This document shows positions 37,287 through 46,236 of a stretch of DNA of 64,000 bases, in pieces. The notes beneath the pieces are model-generated. The model saw nothing but the letters and a program-made list of their open reading frames with translations. It was not told where the DNA came from and did not search any database. The translations under genes and the position numbers were made by a program. This DNA comes from an uncultured bacterium (GTDB lineage Bacteria > Verrucomicrobiota > Lentisphaeria > Oligosphaerales > Oligosphaeraceae): assembly GCA_900548225.1 (NCBI GenBank), contig URJM01000001.1, positions 8,431-72,430 on the forward strand. Reading direction: 5' to 3'. Every line of letters begins with the position of its first letter. Positions within the stretch are counted from its first letter, which is position 1.

Positions 37287-38066
37287 CTACTTCTTCTTTT
37301 TGTTGCGCCGTTTGAGTGCGGTCGCATGCATCGACTTTATGGCGGCCGCGGATGGCCATCCTGCCCGTTTGGAGTAGAACTCCAGGAAGTGCTTGCAGGA
37401 AGCCTCGCCAAAGCGCTTTAGCAGACTATACGCCATCTGTGCGAGATTTCGGCACTGGTAGTGTCTTCGCAGGAAAGCGGGTGGCAGCCATGTCCGGTCG
37501 TTGTCCAGGTATGCTATCCTGCGGTTCTTTTCATCGTAGCAGACATTTCGCAGGATGCAGTCTCCGTGCGCGAATCCGGAGCGGTGGAGCCGTCGGATTT
37601 CATCGGCCAGCATTTCCGCCAGGATTGTTCCGTTCATCCCCTTTGGCAGGTGGTCGAAGAGGTTTGGCAGCGGGACTTCAGCGGAGATGAAGACATCCCT
37701 TGGCGTAATCCCCTTGCGTCTGCGGACTGCGAGCAGCGGGACAGGGCAGAGGAATCCCTTGCGTATGAGGGTCTTGGACGCATTCCATGTTTCGACTGCG
37801 CGTGAACGCCTGAAGATCCACTTTGCCAGGGAGAAGAGGTCCCGGTGGTAGTATCCCGCGTCTGTGAGTGCGCGGATGTCCTTCACATAGACGACTCCGA
37901 GGGGGGTGGTCACCTTCCGGACATCCCGGCACGGGTATCGGACGATGAGTTCGCCCGGATTGTCGGCGAGCCACTTGTCCAGGTCCAGGAAGAGCTCCTT
38001 CCATTTTGGCCCTGCGACATAGCCGTTCCAGCCATTTGAGTGGAAGGGGAGTTGGTTTTCGCTCAT
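37287..38066 (-). CDS. WaaP-like lipopolysaccharide core kinase
   Basis: A 259-residue protein-kinase-like enzyme of the WaaP/Kdo-kinase family. Lys62 in VVYVKDI is the ATP lysine; the catalytic loop HGDCILRN (167-174) and AYLDNDRTW supply the catalytic Asp, Asn and metal Asp. It should phosphorylate heptose or Kdo in the inner core. The ATG at 38066 forms an ATGA overlap with the dtxR stop codon and has a strong AAGGAGG site, so the longer frame to 38096 is rejected. It is related to the C-terminal part of the chimera two genes downstream, so the operon holds two kinases of the same family. Confidence 0.85.
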   Translation of the reverse strand: MSENQLPFHSNGWNGYVAGPKWKELFLDLDKWLADNPGELIVRYPCRDVRKVTTPLGVVYVKDIRALTDAGYYHRDLFSLAKWIFRRSRAVETWNASKTLIRKGFLCPVPLLAVRRRKGITPRDVFISAEVPLPNLFDHLPKGMNGTILAEMLADEIRRLHRSGFAHGDCILRNVCYDEKNRRIAYLDNDRTWLPPAFLRRHYQCRNLAQMAYSLLKRFGEASCKHFLEFYSKRAGWPSAAAIKSMHATALKRRNKKKK

Positions 38067-38866
38067 GGCTCGTCCTCCTTCTTTATCCTGACCCACAGGT
38101 TTTCGGCGATTTCGACGGGTATCGAGCTCCGCATCTCCCGGGTGTCGGTCTTGACGGTGTAGAATGCCTTGTCGAGGGTCAGGCCTCCGCTGGAGAGGCC
38201 GACCCCTGGCTCAAGGCCGAATTCGCCGCGGACGCGCCTCTCCTCCTCCGGGGTGAGTAGTCGACTTGCCTTCACATAGACGCCCCTTGCGCCGCTCCCA
38301 AGCGACGATAGGGAGACATAAGTGTTTTCGGGGTCGTTGTTTATGAAGTCGATAGCCTCCGTAAGGTGCGTAGAGAGCCGCCGGCTGTCGGTGCGGTTTT
38401 CGAGCGCGTCGTAGAAAACCAGGAAGCGTCGCATCACATCGTCGTCGATGATGTGGTCGATGCTGCACGAGACCAGGTGTGCGTCCTCGTTTGAGAGTCC
38501 CAGGGCGCGCTGGAGGAAGAGCTCCATTGTGTGGTGCCTCCGGGCGATGCGGTTTGCGACCCCCTGTCCGTCTGGTGTGAGTTCGACGGGGCGGTTTGCG
38601 TTGTAGACGATCATCCCCTTTGAGGAGAGCTGCCGGAGCGCGGTCGTCACCGAGGGCATCTTTACCTGCATGAGTTCGGCGATTTCCTTGGTGTGGGCAT
38701 GTCCGTGCCGTCTAGTCAGCAGGTCGATTGCCTCGATGTAGTCGACCATGCTGTCGCTCAGCTTTTTCTTCTGCCTTGGGGGCTGACCGGCCTGCCTCTC
38801 CGGGGCGTTGCGTCTGCGTCCGGGGGTGCCGTCGTCGGTTTTTCTATTGTCCTTCCTGGGTGCCAT
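38063..38866 (-). CDS. DtxR/IdeR-family metal-dependent repressor
   Basis: A 267-residue regulator. After a basic, low-complexity N-terminal 35 residues comes a winged helix (MVDYIEAIDLL to LTPDGQGVANRIARRH), the dimerisation domain (HHTMELFL to DDDVMRRF) and a C-terminal SH3/FeoA-like domain. Metal ligands of the DtxR class are visible: the HxxxE pair in HHTME, His in DAHLVSC, and Cys plus Asp-His in SCSIDH. A Cys at the position equivalent to DtxR Cys102 (MntR has Glu) suggests Fe(II) rather than Mn(II); Glu105 is replaced by Asp. The ATG at 38866 was chosen over a TTG at 38917, which lies in a terminator. It leads an operon of lipopolysaccharide kinases and PyrK. Confidence 0.88.
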   Translation of the reverse strand: MAPRKDNRKTDDGTPGRRRNAPERQAGQPPRQKKKLSDSMVDYIEAIDLLTRRHGHAHTKEIAELMQVKMPSVTTALRQLSSKGMIVYNANRPVELTPDGQGVANRIARRHHTMELFLQRALGLSNEDAHLVSCSIDHIIDDDVMRRFLVFYDALENRTDSRRLSTHLTEAIDFINNDPENTYVSLSSLGSGARGVYVKASRLLTPEEERRVRGEFGLEPGVGLSSGGLTLDKAFYTVKTDTREMRSSIPVEIAENLWVRIKKEDEP

Positions 38867-38906
38867 GTCGGCCTGGTATCGTGTGGTGCGTCCTTGGGAT
38901 AAGGAA

Positions 38907-38942
38907 ACGCCCCGCAAGGAGGTCGGGCCTTCTGCGGGGCGT
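38907..38942 (-). terminator. Terminator of the second pseudopilin gene
   Basis: A perfect 10-bp stem, ACGCCCCGCA (38907-38916) with TGCGGGGCGT (38933-38942), with extra AAGG/CCTT pairing inside. On the minus strand it is followed by GTTTCCTT. It ends transcription from the pseudopilin gene at 39004 before dtxR. Confidence 0.75.
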
Positions 38943-38966
38943 CGCTAATGGAGGGACCTCCGTTTT

Positions 38967-38982
38967 AGGAAGGCGCCTTCCT
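38967..38982. repeat. 16-bp perfect palindrome after the second pseudopilin gene
   Basis: AGGAAGGC directly followed by GCCTTCCT, 21 bases below the pseudopilin stop codon, and next to GGAGGGACCTCC (38950-38961), another palindrome. On the plus strand it is followed by TTTTGATTCTT. It may work as a second terminator, as an mRNA-end stabiliser, or as a binding site. Confidence 0.4.
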
Positions 38983-39003
38983 TTTGATTCTTCGATGCAG
39001 AAC

Positions 39004-39816
39004 TTAGCGGATGACGAAGTCCGCGGGGGTCAGGCCATTCTGCCTAGTGATGGAGCCGCAGTGCCCGTCGGCATAGACGACGTTGATGGAGTCGGCGTGA
39101 ATCCAGGCGGGGTCGTCACCTGCATCAGCCTGGACATACACATTGGCCGCGTCGCCGATTTCCGTGGTGAGCTCTGTCTCGGAGAATTTGCTACGGGGCC
39201 AATCGACGGGCTTCTTGTTGAGCCAGTTGATGGTGAGGGCGGCTCCGATCTTTGCGTCTTTCTCCTTTCCGCAGTTTGCGTCGGCCACCATGATTGCGCT
39301 GGACGCAAATGCGATATTGCTGTTCTTGGCACTCTGGTTGATGGGCTTGTTCTTGGAATCGACCTCGTAGACGAGTTTATTGCCCTCAGTCACATTGCGG
39401 ACATCGGTAATCCACGGATTTGTGGTGTATGCGCTGCTGACATTCTCCTTGAACTCGTCAACTCCTATGTGTGAGTCGAAATACCCGGATGGGCAGTTGA
39501 GGACACTGCGGAGGATGGAGGTGGGGTCGCAGCCGTATGACAGGCCGACGTATGGATAGATCGCCCCCGACCAGCCAACTTCGATGTCAGTGTTGTTGTG
39601 TTTGATTTTCGTGTATGCGCTGGGGAAGAAGCTCCTGTTGTCGTCACTGAACGCGATGAATGCGACTCCGATGTTCTTGAGGTTGTTGAGGCACTGCGTG
39701 GCGCGTGCCTTCTGGCGCGCCTTGGAGACCGCGGGCATGAGCAGACCCGCGAGGATTGCGATAATGGCAATGACGGTCAGCAGTTCGATAAGGGTGAAGA
39801 AACGAGTTTTTTTCAT
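39004..39816 (-). CDS. Pseudopilin with H-X9-DG motif
   Basis: A 270-residue protein with a prepilin leader ([20 protein letters not shown], Glu5 present), the [20 protein letters not shown] region and a C-terminal His-nine residues-Asp-Gly motif ([13 protein letters not shown]). It belongs to the same family as the protein at 31401-32240 but the bodies differ. It stands alone between two strong terminator-like structures, with dtxR downstream and the asparagine-synthetase homologue upstream. As with the first copy, the assembly machinery is not in the window. Confidence 0.92.
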   Translation of the reverse strand: MKKTRFFTLIELLTVIAIIAILAGLLMPAVSKARQKARATQCLNNLKNIGVAFIAFSDDNRSFFPSAYTKIKHNNTDIEVGWSGAIYPYVGLSYGCDPTSILRSVLNCPSGYFDSHIGVDEFKENVSSAYTTNPWITDVRNVTEGNKLVYEVDSKNKPINQSAKNSNIAFASSAIMVADANCGKEKDAKIGAALTINWLNKKPVDWPRSKFSETELTTEIGDAANVYVQADAGDDPAWIHADSINVVYADGHCGSITRQNGLTPADFVIR

Positions 39817-40047
39817 GGCGAAGATCTCTATCTCTATGCGTTGTATGTGCAGTTGCTGGATTTCGAGCCGACGGGAGGCTTCCTGCGGCCAAGGTGTCCG
39901 CCGTCTTTCTCCCTCGATTTCATTTTAGGAAAAAAACATCGCGAAATCAAGGAAAAACCTTCAGTTCATAAGCCAAATACGACTTTTTTCGCGTTGTTTT
40001 CAAATTGCCTTTTCGTTGGTTTTGCTGAGTTGTGTAATTTCGCTAAT

Positions 40048-41847
40048 CTAAGCCGGATATTGGATTTCCCATGCACGGAGGCAAAGAAGTGCCCAGATGG
40101 GCGCGGAGAGATTTGTTTTTCCCGAGGTATGTCTTTCCACAATCCAGCGGACTTTTCCCGGATTGAGGAGCCTGTGTGTATCCCATTCGGCGGTTGACGC
40201 GGCCGCGTCCGTGACCATCTTTGCCAGCGGAGCCCTGAACCATTGTGCGAGCGGGACTCCGAAGCCGCGTTTTCGCAGTGCGAGGATTTCGGGGGGGATG
40301 AAGGGCGCGGCGAGATTGCGGAGGACCCTCTTCGTCTCGTGGGAGTTTTGCCGGAAGTCCATCGGGAGTGTCAAGGCGAAGTCCCTGACATCCCGGTCCA
40401 TCAGCGGCGCCAGGAGGTGTGTTTCCCCGTATGCGGCGGCGATTGCCTGCTTTCGGCATCCGTCGTCTGGCAGGTAGTGCATGATGTCGAGGAGATTGTA
40501 CTTCAGCGCGGGGGATTCCGTGTGCATTGACTTCATCTCCTCCGCCCAGACATCGCGGAAGTGTGGCGACGGCATTCGTGGCAGCATTGCCTCGATCAGC
40601 CTGTCCGATGCGACCCTTTGGAAAGATGCGTATGCGTCCAGGGGGCGTTTTGAGAAGGCATCCAGTCCTCGCACGGCATTTCCGAGGAGGGTTCGGTTCT
40701 CCCGTGGTTTTGGAAGGATTGCCTTTCCGATGCGTGCGGCGCCTCTTGATATTGGGTCGAGGCATCCCGGCATCTTGTGGCGAAGCGCCATTGCCTGGTA
40801 TCGCCTGTATCCTCCGAAGAACTCGTCTCCGCCGTCTCCGGTGAAGAGGCATTTTGAATCTGCCTTCCTTTGGCAGAGTGCGCTTGCGAGGAGCGACGAG
40901 TCGGCGAATGGTTCGCCTGAGATTCTGACGAGTTCGTCAAGGAGCGAGACATCCTCCGGGGTGGCGGGGATGACTTCGAGGGCTACCCCCGCCTTTTCGG
41001 CGATTATTGCTGCGTGCCGGCTTTCGTCGTAGCTTTCATCTTCGAATGCGATTGTGTACGCCTTTGCCTTGAGGTCCGGGTGGAGCCTGCGTGCGGTTCC
41101 CAGGATTGTTCCGGAGTCGACTCCGCCGGAGAGCGTGAACCCGGCGTCGGGATATGCGGCGAGCCGCCTGTCGATGGCCGTTTCCAGGAGCCTGCGTGCG
41201 TCTTCGACGGTCTCCTCCCAGTCGCGCGCGTGGTTGGGGGTGAATGCGGGCGTCCAGTATGGCGCCAGGGCCGCCGTGCCGTCTCCGTCGATGGTGAATG
41301 AGCACCTGGCGGGGATTCTTTCGATGCTTTGGAAGAACGTCGCCGGCGCGGGGACATAGCCCAGCGCAAAATACTCCGAGACCGCCCTGCGGTCGATTTC
41401 ATGGGAGACGCCTGGATATTCCGCCAGTAGCGGAATGCTGTCGGAGAAGAGGATGGAGCGTTCCTTCCGCGTGACGAAGAGGTCTGCCTGACCAAGCGGG
41501 TCCCTGAGGATCACCGTGATGCCGTCCCGAAGCTCCTGGAGGATGAGCTGGAAGGGGCCGTCCAGCCTCAAGGCTGACTTCCCGATGTCCTTGTCCGCCT
41601 TGAGCGCGTCAAGGACTCCCTCCGCAGGGTTTGGGGCGGGCTGCATTGCGTATGGCTCGCCGAAGAGCGCCAGTCGCCGCGACTCGTCCTCCGCCAGGAA
41701 GGGCGCGTCCTCGGCGACGAGGGTCAGATTTCCCCTGCGGATGACCTTGCCTCCGGGGATGGCGGCAAGGGCGTACCTCTCGAATTCCTCCGTGCGGTCG
41801 GCGGAGGGGGAGTTGAGTGCATTCCAGATTGCGCCTAGTATTGACAT
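40048..41847 (-). CDS. Asparagine-synthetase homologue lacking the glutaminase Cys
   Basis: A 599-residue protein with an N-terminal Ntn-glutaminase-like domain (about 1-180; LRDPLGQADLFVT is the counterpart of RDPLGIKPLY) and a C-terminal ATP-pyrophosphatase domain with the PP-loop FTLSGGVDSGTI (SGGVDS at 240-245), YDESRHA and LFTGDGGDEFFGGY. Active glutamine-dependent enzymes start Met-Cys-Gly after processing; this one starts MSILGAIWN, and no upstream start offers a Cys. It may therefore use ammonia or, like beta-lactam synthetase-type relatives, form another amide. It lies between HU and a pseudopilin, each side with a terminator, so it is its own unit. Confidence 0.85.
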   Translation of the reverse strand: MSILGAIWNALNSPSADRTEEFERYALAAIPGGKVIRRGNLTLVAEDAPFLAEDESRRLALFGEPYAMQPAPNPAEGVLDALKADKDIGKSALRLDGPFQLILQELRDGITVILRDPLGQADLFVTRKERSILFSDSIPLLAEYPGVSHEIDRRAVSEYFALGYVPAPATFFQSIERIPARCSFTIDGDGTAALAPYWTPAFTPNHARDWEETVEDARRLLETAIDRRLAAYPDAGFTLSGGVDSGTILGTARRLHPDLKAKAYTIAFEDESYDESRHAAIIAEKAGVALEVIPATPEDVSLLDELVRISGEPFADSSLLASALCQRKADSKCLFTGDGGDEFFGGYRRYQAMALRHKMPGCLDPISRGAARIGKAILPKPRENRTLLGNAVRGLDAFSKRPLDAYASFQRVASDRLIEAMLPRMPSPHFRDVWAEEMKSMHTESPALKYNLLDIMHYLPDDGCRKQAIAAAYGETHLLAPLMDRDVRDFALTLPMDFRQNSHETKRVLRNLAAPFIPPEILALRKRGFGVPLAQWFRAPLAKMVTDAAASTAEWDTHRLLNPGKVRWIVERHTSGKTNLSAPIWALLCLRAWEIQYPA

Positions 41848-41888
41848 CTGGGCTTTTGGTTCTGTCCTTTTCTTTGGGGAAAGACGAG

Positions 41889-41925
41889 CGCCCCGTGCCC
41901 TGAGTTGCATTCAGGAGACGGGGCG
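41889..41925 (-). terminator. Hairpin between HU and the asparagine-synthetase homologue
   Basis: CGCCCCGT (41889-41896) pairs with ACGGGGCG (41918-41925), and CCTGA/TCAGG extends the stem inside. On the minus strand it is followed by CTCGTCTTTCC, a weak T tract. It resembles the terminator at 38907-38942 in stem sequence. Confidence 0.6.
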
Positions 41926-42010
41926 TATTTTGAGGTGGTCGGCAGACGGGCGCGGGATGCCCGTCCGCCTGTCTACTCACTTGAGGGGGCGCCGTCGCTG
42001 TCGCGTCGGT

Positions 42011-42313
42011 CTAGTCGACCTTCAGCTTGCGGACCTTTTCGGCCAGTTCGGTGCCGGCGCGGAACTTGACGACCTTGCGGGCGGGGATGTGGACGCGGAC
42101 GTCGGGGTCGTTGGGGTTGCGTCCGACGCGGGGACGCTGCGTGACGATTTCGAAGACTCCGAAGCCGCGGAGCTCGATGTGCCCGTCATTGCCGAGAATG
42201 TCGGAGATTGTTTCAAGGACGGCCTTGACGGATTTGAAGGCCTCGCTCTGGGTGATGCCTATGCGCTCTGCGACAGCATTCGCTATCTTGCGCTTGGTCA
42301 TAGTCTTGCTCAT
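42011..42313 (-). CDS. HU/IHF-family DNA-binding protein
   Basis: A 100-residue histone-like protein. The start MTKRKIANAVAERIGI, the helix KSVKAVLETISDILGN, the turn IELRGFGVFEIVTQRPRVGRNP and the C-terminal KFRAGTELAEKVRKLK cover the complete fold. The GRNP sequence at the tip of the arm, with Pro for DNA intercalation, is conserved. It bends and packs DNA as a dimer. It is monocistronic, with a structured region upstream and a hairpin downstream. Confidence 0.95.
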   Translation of the reverse strand: MSKTMTKRKIANAVAERIGITQSEAFKSVKAVLETISDILGNDGHIELRGFGVFEIVTQRPRVGRNPNDPDVRVHIPARKVVKFRAGTELAEKVRKLKVD

Positions 42314-42405
42314 TAGTGATTGGCTCCTTGCAAGGGGCTGTCGGCGAGTCCGAAGACTCTTCCGTCATTGTGTTGTTGTTCCTTTGTTCGGGGATTGAAG
42401 CTCTC

Positions 42406-42446
42406 GGAGGCAGGAGGGTTGCGGACGCTCCCCTCGACTGCCTTCC
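42406..42446 (-). terminator. Extended hairpin between serA and the HU gene
   Basis: GGAGGCAG-GAGGG (42406-42418) pairs with CCCTC-GA-CTGCCTTCC (42431-42446). It lies 100 bases below the serA stop codon and 93 bases above the HU start, both on the minus strand. There is no good T tract, so it could be a serA terminator or a structure in the HU leader. Confidence 0.4.
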
Positions 42447-42545
42447 TGGCGAGTAAACATCCAAATATAATCACTCAAAAGATGTTGCGGCGGAGAAATC
42501 TTTGCCGTATTGCAAATCCTTTCCGCGCAACCTCTTTTTGTGATG

Positions 42546-44120
42546 CTACGCCGTTGTGGGCAGCGCGATTGAGAACGCGACGGAGGCGTCCACGTCCTTG
42601 CGGAGCTGTTCGACCATCTCCTTGGGGACGAGCGTGTCCGTGTAGATGATTGCGAGGGACCTGGTGCCCGTGGTGTCGTGGGGCGCGTGGATGTCCTCGA
42701 TGTTGATGTTCGCCTGTCCAAGGAGCGTCGTGATTTTGGCGAGGACTCCCGGGCGGTCCTGGTATTCGGCGATGAGGAGGTTTCCGACGGGCAGGATGTA
42801 GATGTTGTCGAACTGGTCGATGCGCGAGATGAAGAGCTTGTGTTCGGCGACGGTTCCCCTGATGGAGACCTTCCCCTTTGCCGTCTCCATGTCGATTGTC
42901 ATGGAGTTGCCATATCCCTTGCGCTCGTCGGTTTCGCGGACGTCCAGGAGGATTCCGCTGGCGTTGAGCGCCGCGTTGGCCTCTTCGGGGGACTGCCTTG
43001 CCGCGGCCAGGTCGTCGGAGAGGGCGGCGGTCAGGGGCGCGGTGAACCACTTTGCAAAGGGCTTGAGCGCGCCGTAGTAGCTGCAGCGCAGCGCGGAGAT
43101 GTGCTCCTTCGGGCCGACGAATGCGCGGGCGACGGTCGCCAGGCGGAATGCGAGGTGCTGGTAGATCGGGTCAAGCCCGTCGGGAAGATCCTTGTTGACG
43201 ACATAGCGGGTGATGCCCTGCTCGAAGTATTCGACAAGCTCCTCGCCCGCCCGCTTTGCGGCGGTGAAGTTGGCCTCGGCCGTGTTGGCGCCAAGGTGGG
43301 GGACCATGATTGCCGCGACATCGGCGATGGTCTTTGCGCCGGGGACATCGGCAGGGTAGACGTCGTTGCAGTAGATCAGCCCGTTTTCGGCCTTGGCGGC
43401 GCGCAGGTCGTCTTCGACGACGATTCCGGCGCGTGCGCAGTTGATCAGCATGAGCCCCTTCTTTGCGAGCTTGAGGAGCCGTTCGCCGACAAGTCCGCGT
43501 GTCTCGTTGTTTTCGGGGATGTGGAGTGTCACGATGTCGGACTTTGCGAAGACCTCCTCCAGGGAGACCAGCGTGACCCCGAGTTCGTCGGCGCGGCTCT
43601 TTGACGCGATTGGGTCGTATGCGAGGAGCTTCATGTCAAAGCCCTGGGCGTGCTTTGCGACGAGCTGGCCGATGTTTCCAAGCCCCACGATGCCGAGGGT
43701 CTTGCCGGTGATTTCGCGTCCCATGAACTTCTTCTTGCTCCAGCCGCCTGCGCGGGTGTCGATGTCCGCCTCGACAAGATGGCGGAAGGCCGCCAGCATC
43801 ATCGCGAAGACCTCCTCCGCAACCGCGTTGGCGTTGGCGCCCGGGGTGTTCATCACGTCGATGTTCTTGCGGCGGGCGTACTTGATGTCGATCGTGTTGT
43901 AGCCGGCGCCGGCGCGGACAATCGCCTTCAGGCTCGGAAGCAGGTCGATGATTTCGGGAGTGACCTTCTCACTGCGCACAATCAACGCCTCCGCGTCCGT
44001 GTTCGCCTGGCAAAGGGCCATCAGGTCGGTCTCGCTGTCCTGGACAACCTGGTAGCCCTTGCCGGAAAGATACTCTGCGGCAACCTTGTCCAACTTGGTC
44101 GGAATGAGAACCTTCTTCAT
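42546..44120 (-). CDS. serA: D-3-phosphoglycerate dehydrogenase
   Basis: A 524-residue enzyme that starts serine synthesis by oxidising 3-phosphoglycerate with NAD. The NAD domain has VGLGNIGQLVAKHAQGFDMK (core GLGNIG) and the catalytic set is visible in NCARAGIVVEDDLRAAK and the MVPHLGANTAEAN segment, where the His sits. The C-terminus holds the intervening domain and an ACT domain (AEYQDRPGVLAKITTLLGQ) for serine feedback. Length fits the long type 1 SerA. It lies 103 bases below oadB, separated from it by a terminator. Confidence 0.95.
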   Translation of the reverse strand: MKKVLIPTKLDKVAAEYLSGKGYQVVQDSETDLMALCQANTDAEALIVRSEKVTPEIIDLLPSLKAIVRAGAGYNTIDIKYARRKNIDVMNTPGANANAVAEEVFAMMLAAFRHLVEADIDTRAGGWSKKKFMGREITGKTLGIVGLGNIGQLVAKHAQGFDMKLLAYDPIASKSRADELGVTLVSLEEVFAKSDIVTLHIPENNETRGLVGERLLKLAKKGLMLINCARAGIVVEDDLRAAKAENGLIYCNDVYPADVPGAKTIADVAAIMVPHLGANTAEANFTAAKRAGEELVEYFEQGITRYVVNKDLPDGLDPIYQHLAFRLATVARAFVGPKEHISALRCSYYGALKPFAKWFTAPLTAALSDDLAAARQSPEEANAALNASGILLDVRETDERKGYGNSMTIDMETAKGKVSIRGTVAEHKLFISRIDQFDNIYILPVGNLLIAEYQDRPGVLAKITTLLGQANINIEDIHAPHDTTGTRSLAIIYTDTLVPKEMVEQLRKDVDASVAFSIALPTTA

Positions 44121-44159
44121 GTCTTTTGTAAAGAGGTAAAGCTTCTGTTGTGAAAATTT

Positions 44160-44187
44160 CCCCGAAGGAGACGATGCCCCTCCGGGG
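44160..44187 (-). terminator. Terminator of the oad operon
   Basis: CCCC and GGAG (44160-44170, with a GAA bulge) pair with CTCC-GGGG (44180-44187). On the minus strand the hairpin is followed by AAATTTTCA. It lies 36 bases after the oadB stop codon. Between it and the stop codon is GTTGAT-A-ATCAAC (44209-44221), a further palindrome. Confidence 0.65.
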
Positions 44188-44223
44188 ATGCTTGCTTGTT
44201 ATAACTAGTTGATAATCAACAAG

Positions 44224-45900
<1,677 letters not shown>

Positions 45901-46014
45901 TGTTCTTCCTTGCCTGTCCTTGAAAAGGGGGTGCTTCCGTTCACTTCAGGTCGGCGGAAACCTCCCGCGCCCCGCGCAATGGGGAGCGCGGAAGGGTTCC
46001 GGCCTCGCGCTAAG

Positions 46015-46236
46015 CTAGATGTGCGCGACGACCTGGTCGGCCTCGAGGGTGTCTCCGGAGGAGACGTCGATGGACTTGACGACTCCGTCGGAGGGGGCGG
46101 TGATGGGCTGCTCCATCTTCATGGCCTCGATGATCAGGATCTCGTCGCCCTTCTTCACGGGCTGTCCGACTGCCGCTACGATGCGGATGACCTGGCCGGG
46201 GAGCGGGGTGGTGACGGGGGTGCTGGCGCCGTCGCC
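46015..46236 (-). pseudogene. oadA: Biotin carrier domain of oadA, out of frame
   Basis: In a different frame from the main oadA part, this stretch codes GDGASTPVTTPLPGQ, then VKKGDEILIIEAMKMEQPI with the biotinylated Lys of the EAMKME motif, and ends SGDTLEADQVVAHI before a TAG. This is a complete C-terminal biotinyl domain of oxaloacetate decarboxylase alpha. It has no start codon or ribosome site of its own. One extra G in the G run at 46240-46243 (plus strand) would join it to the upstream part and give a normal Pro/Ala linker, so a sequencing or assembly error is likely. Confidence 0.88.
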
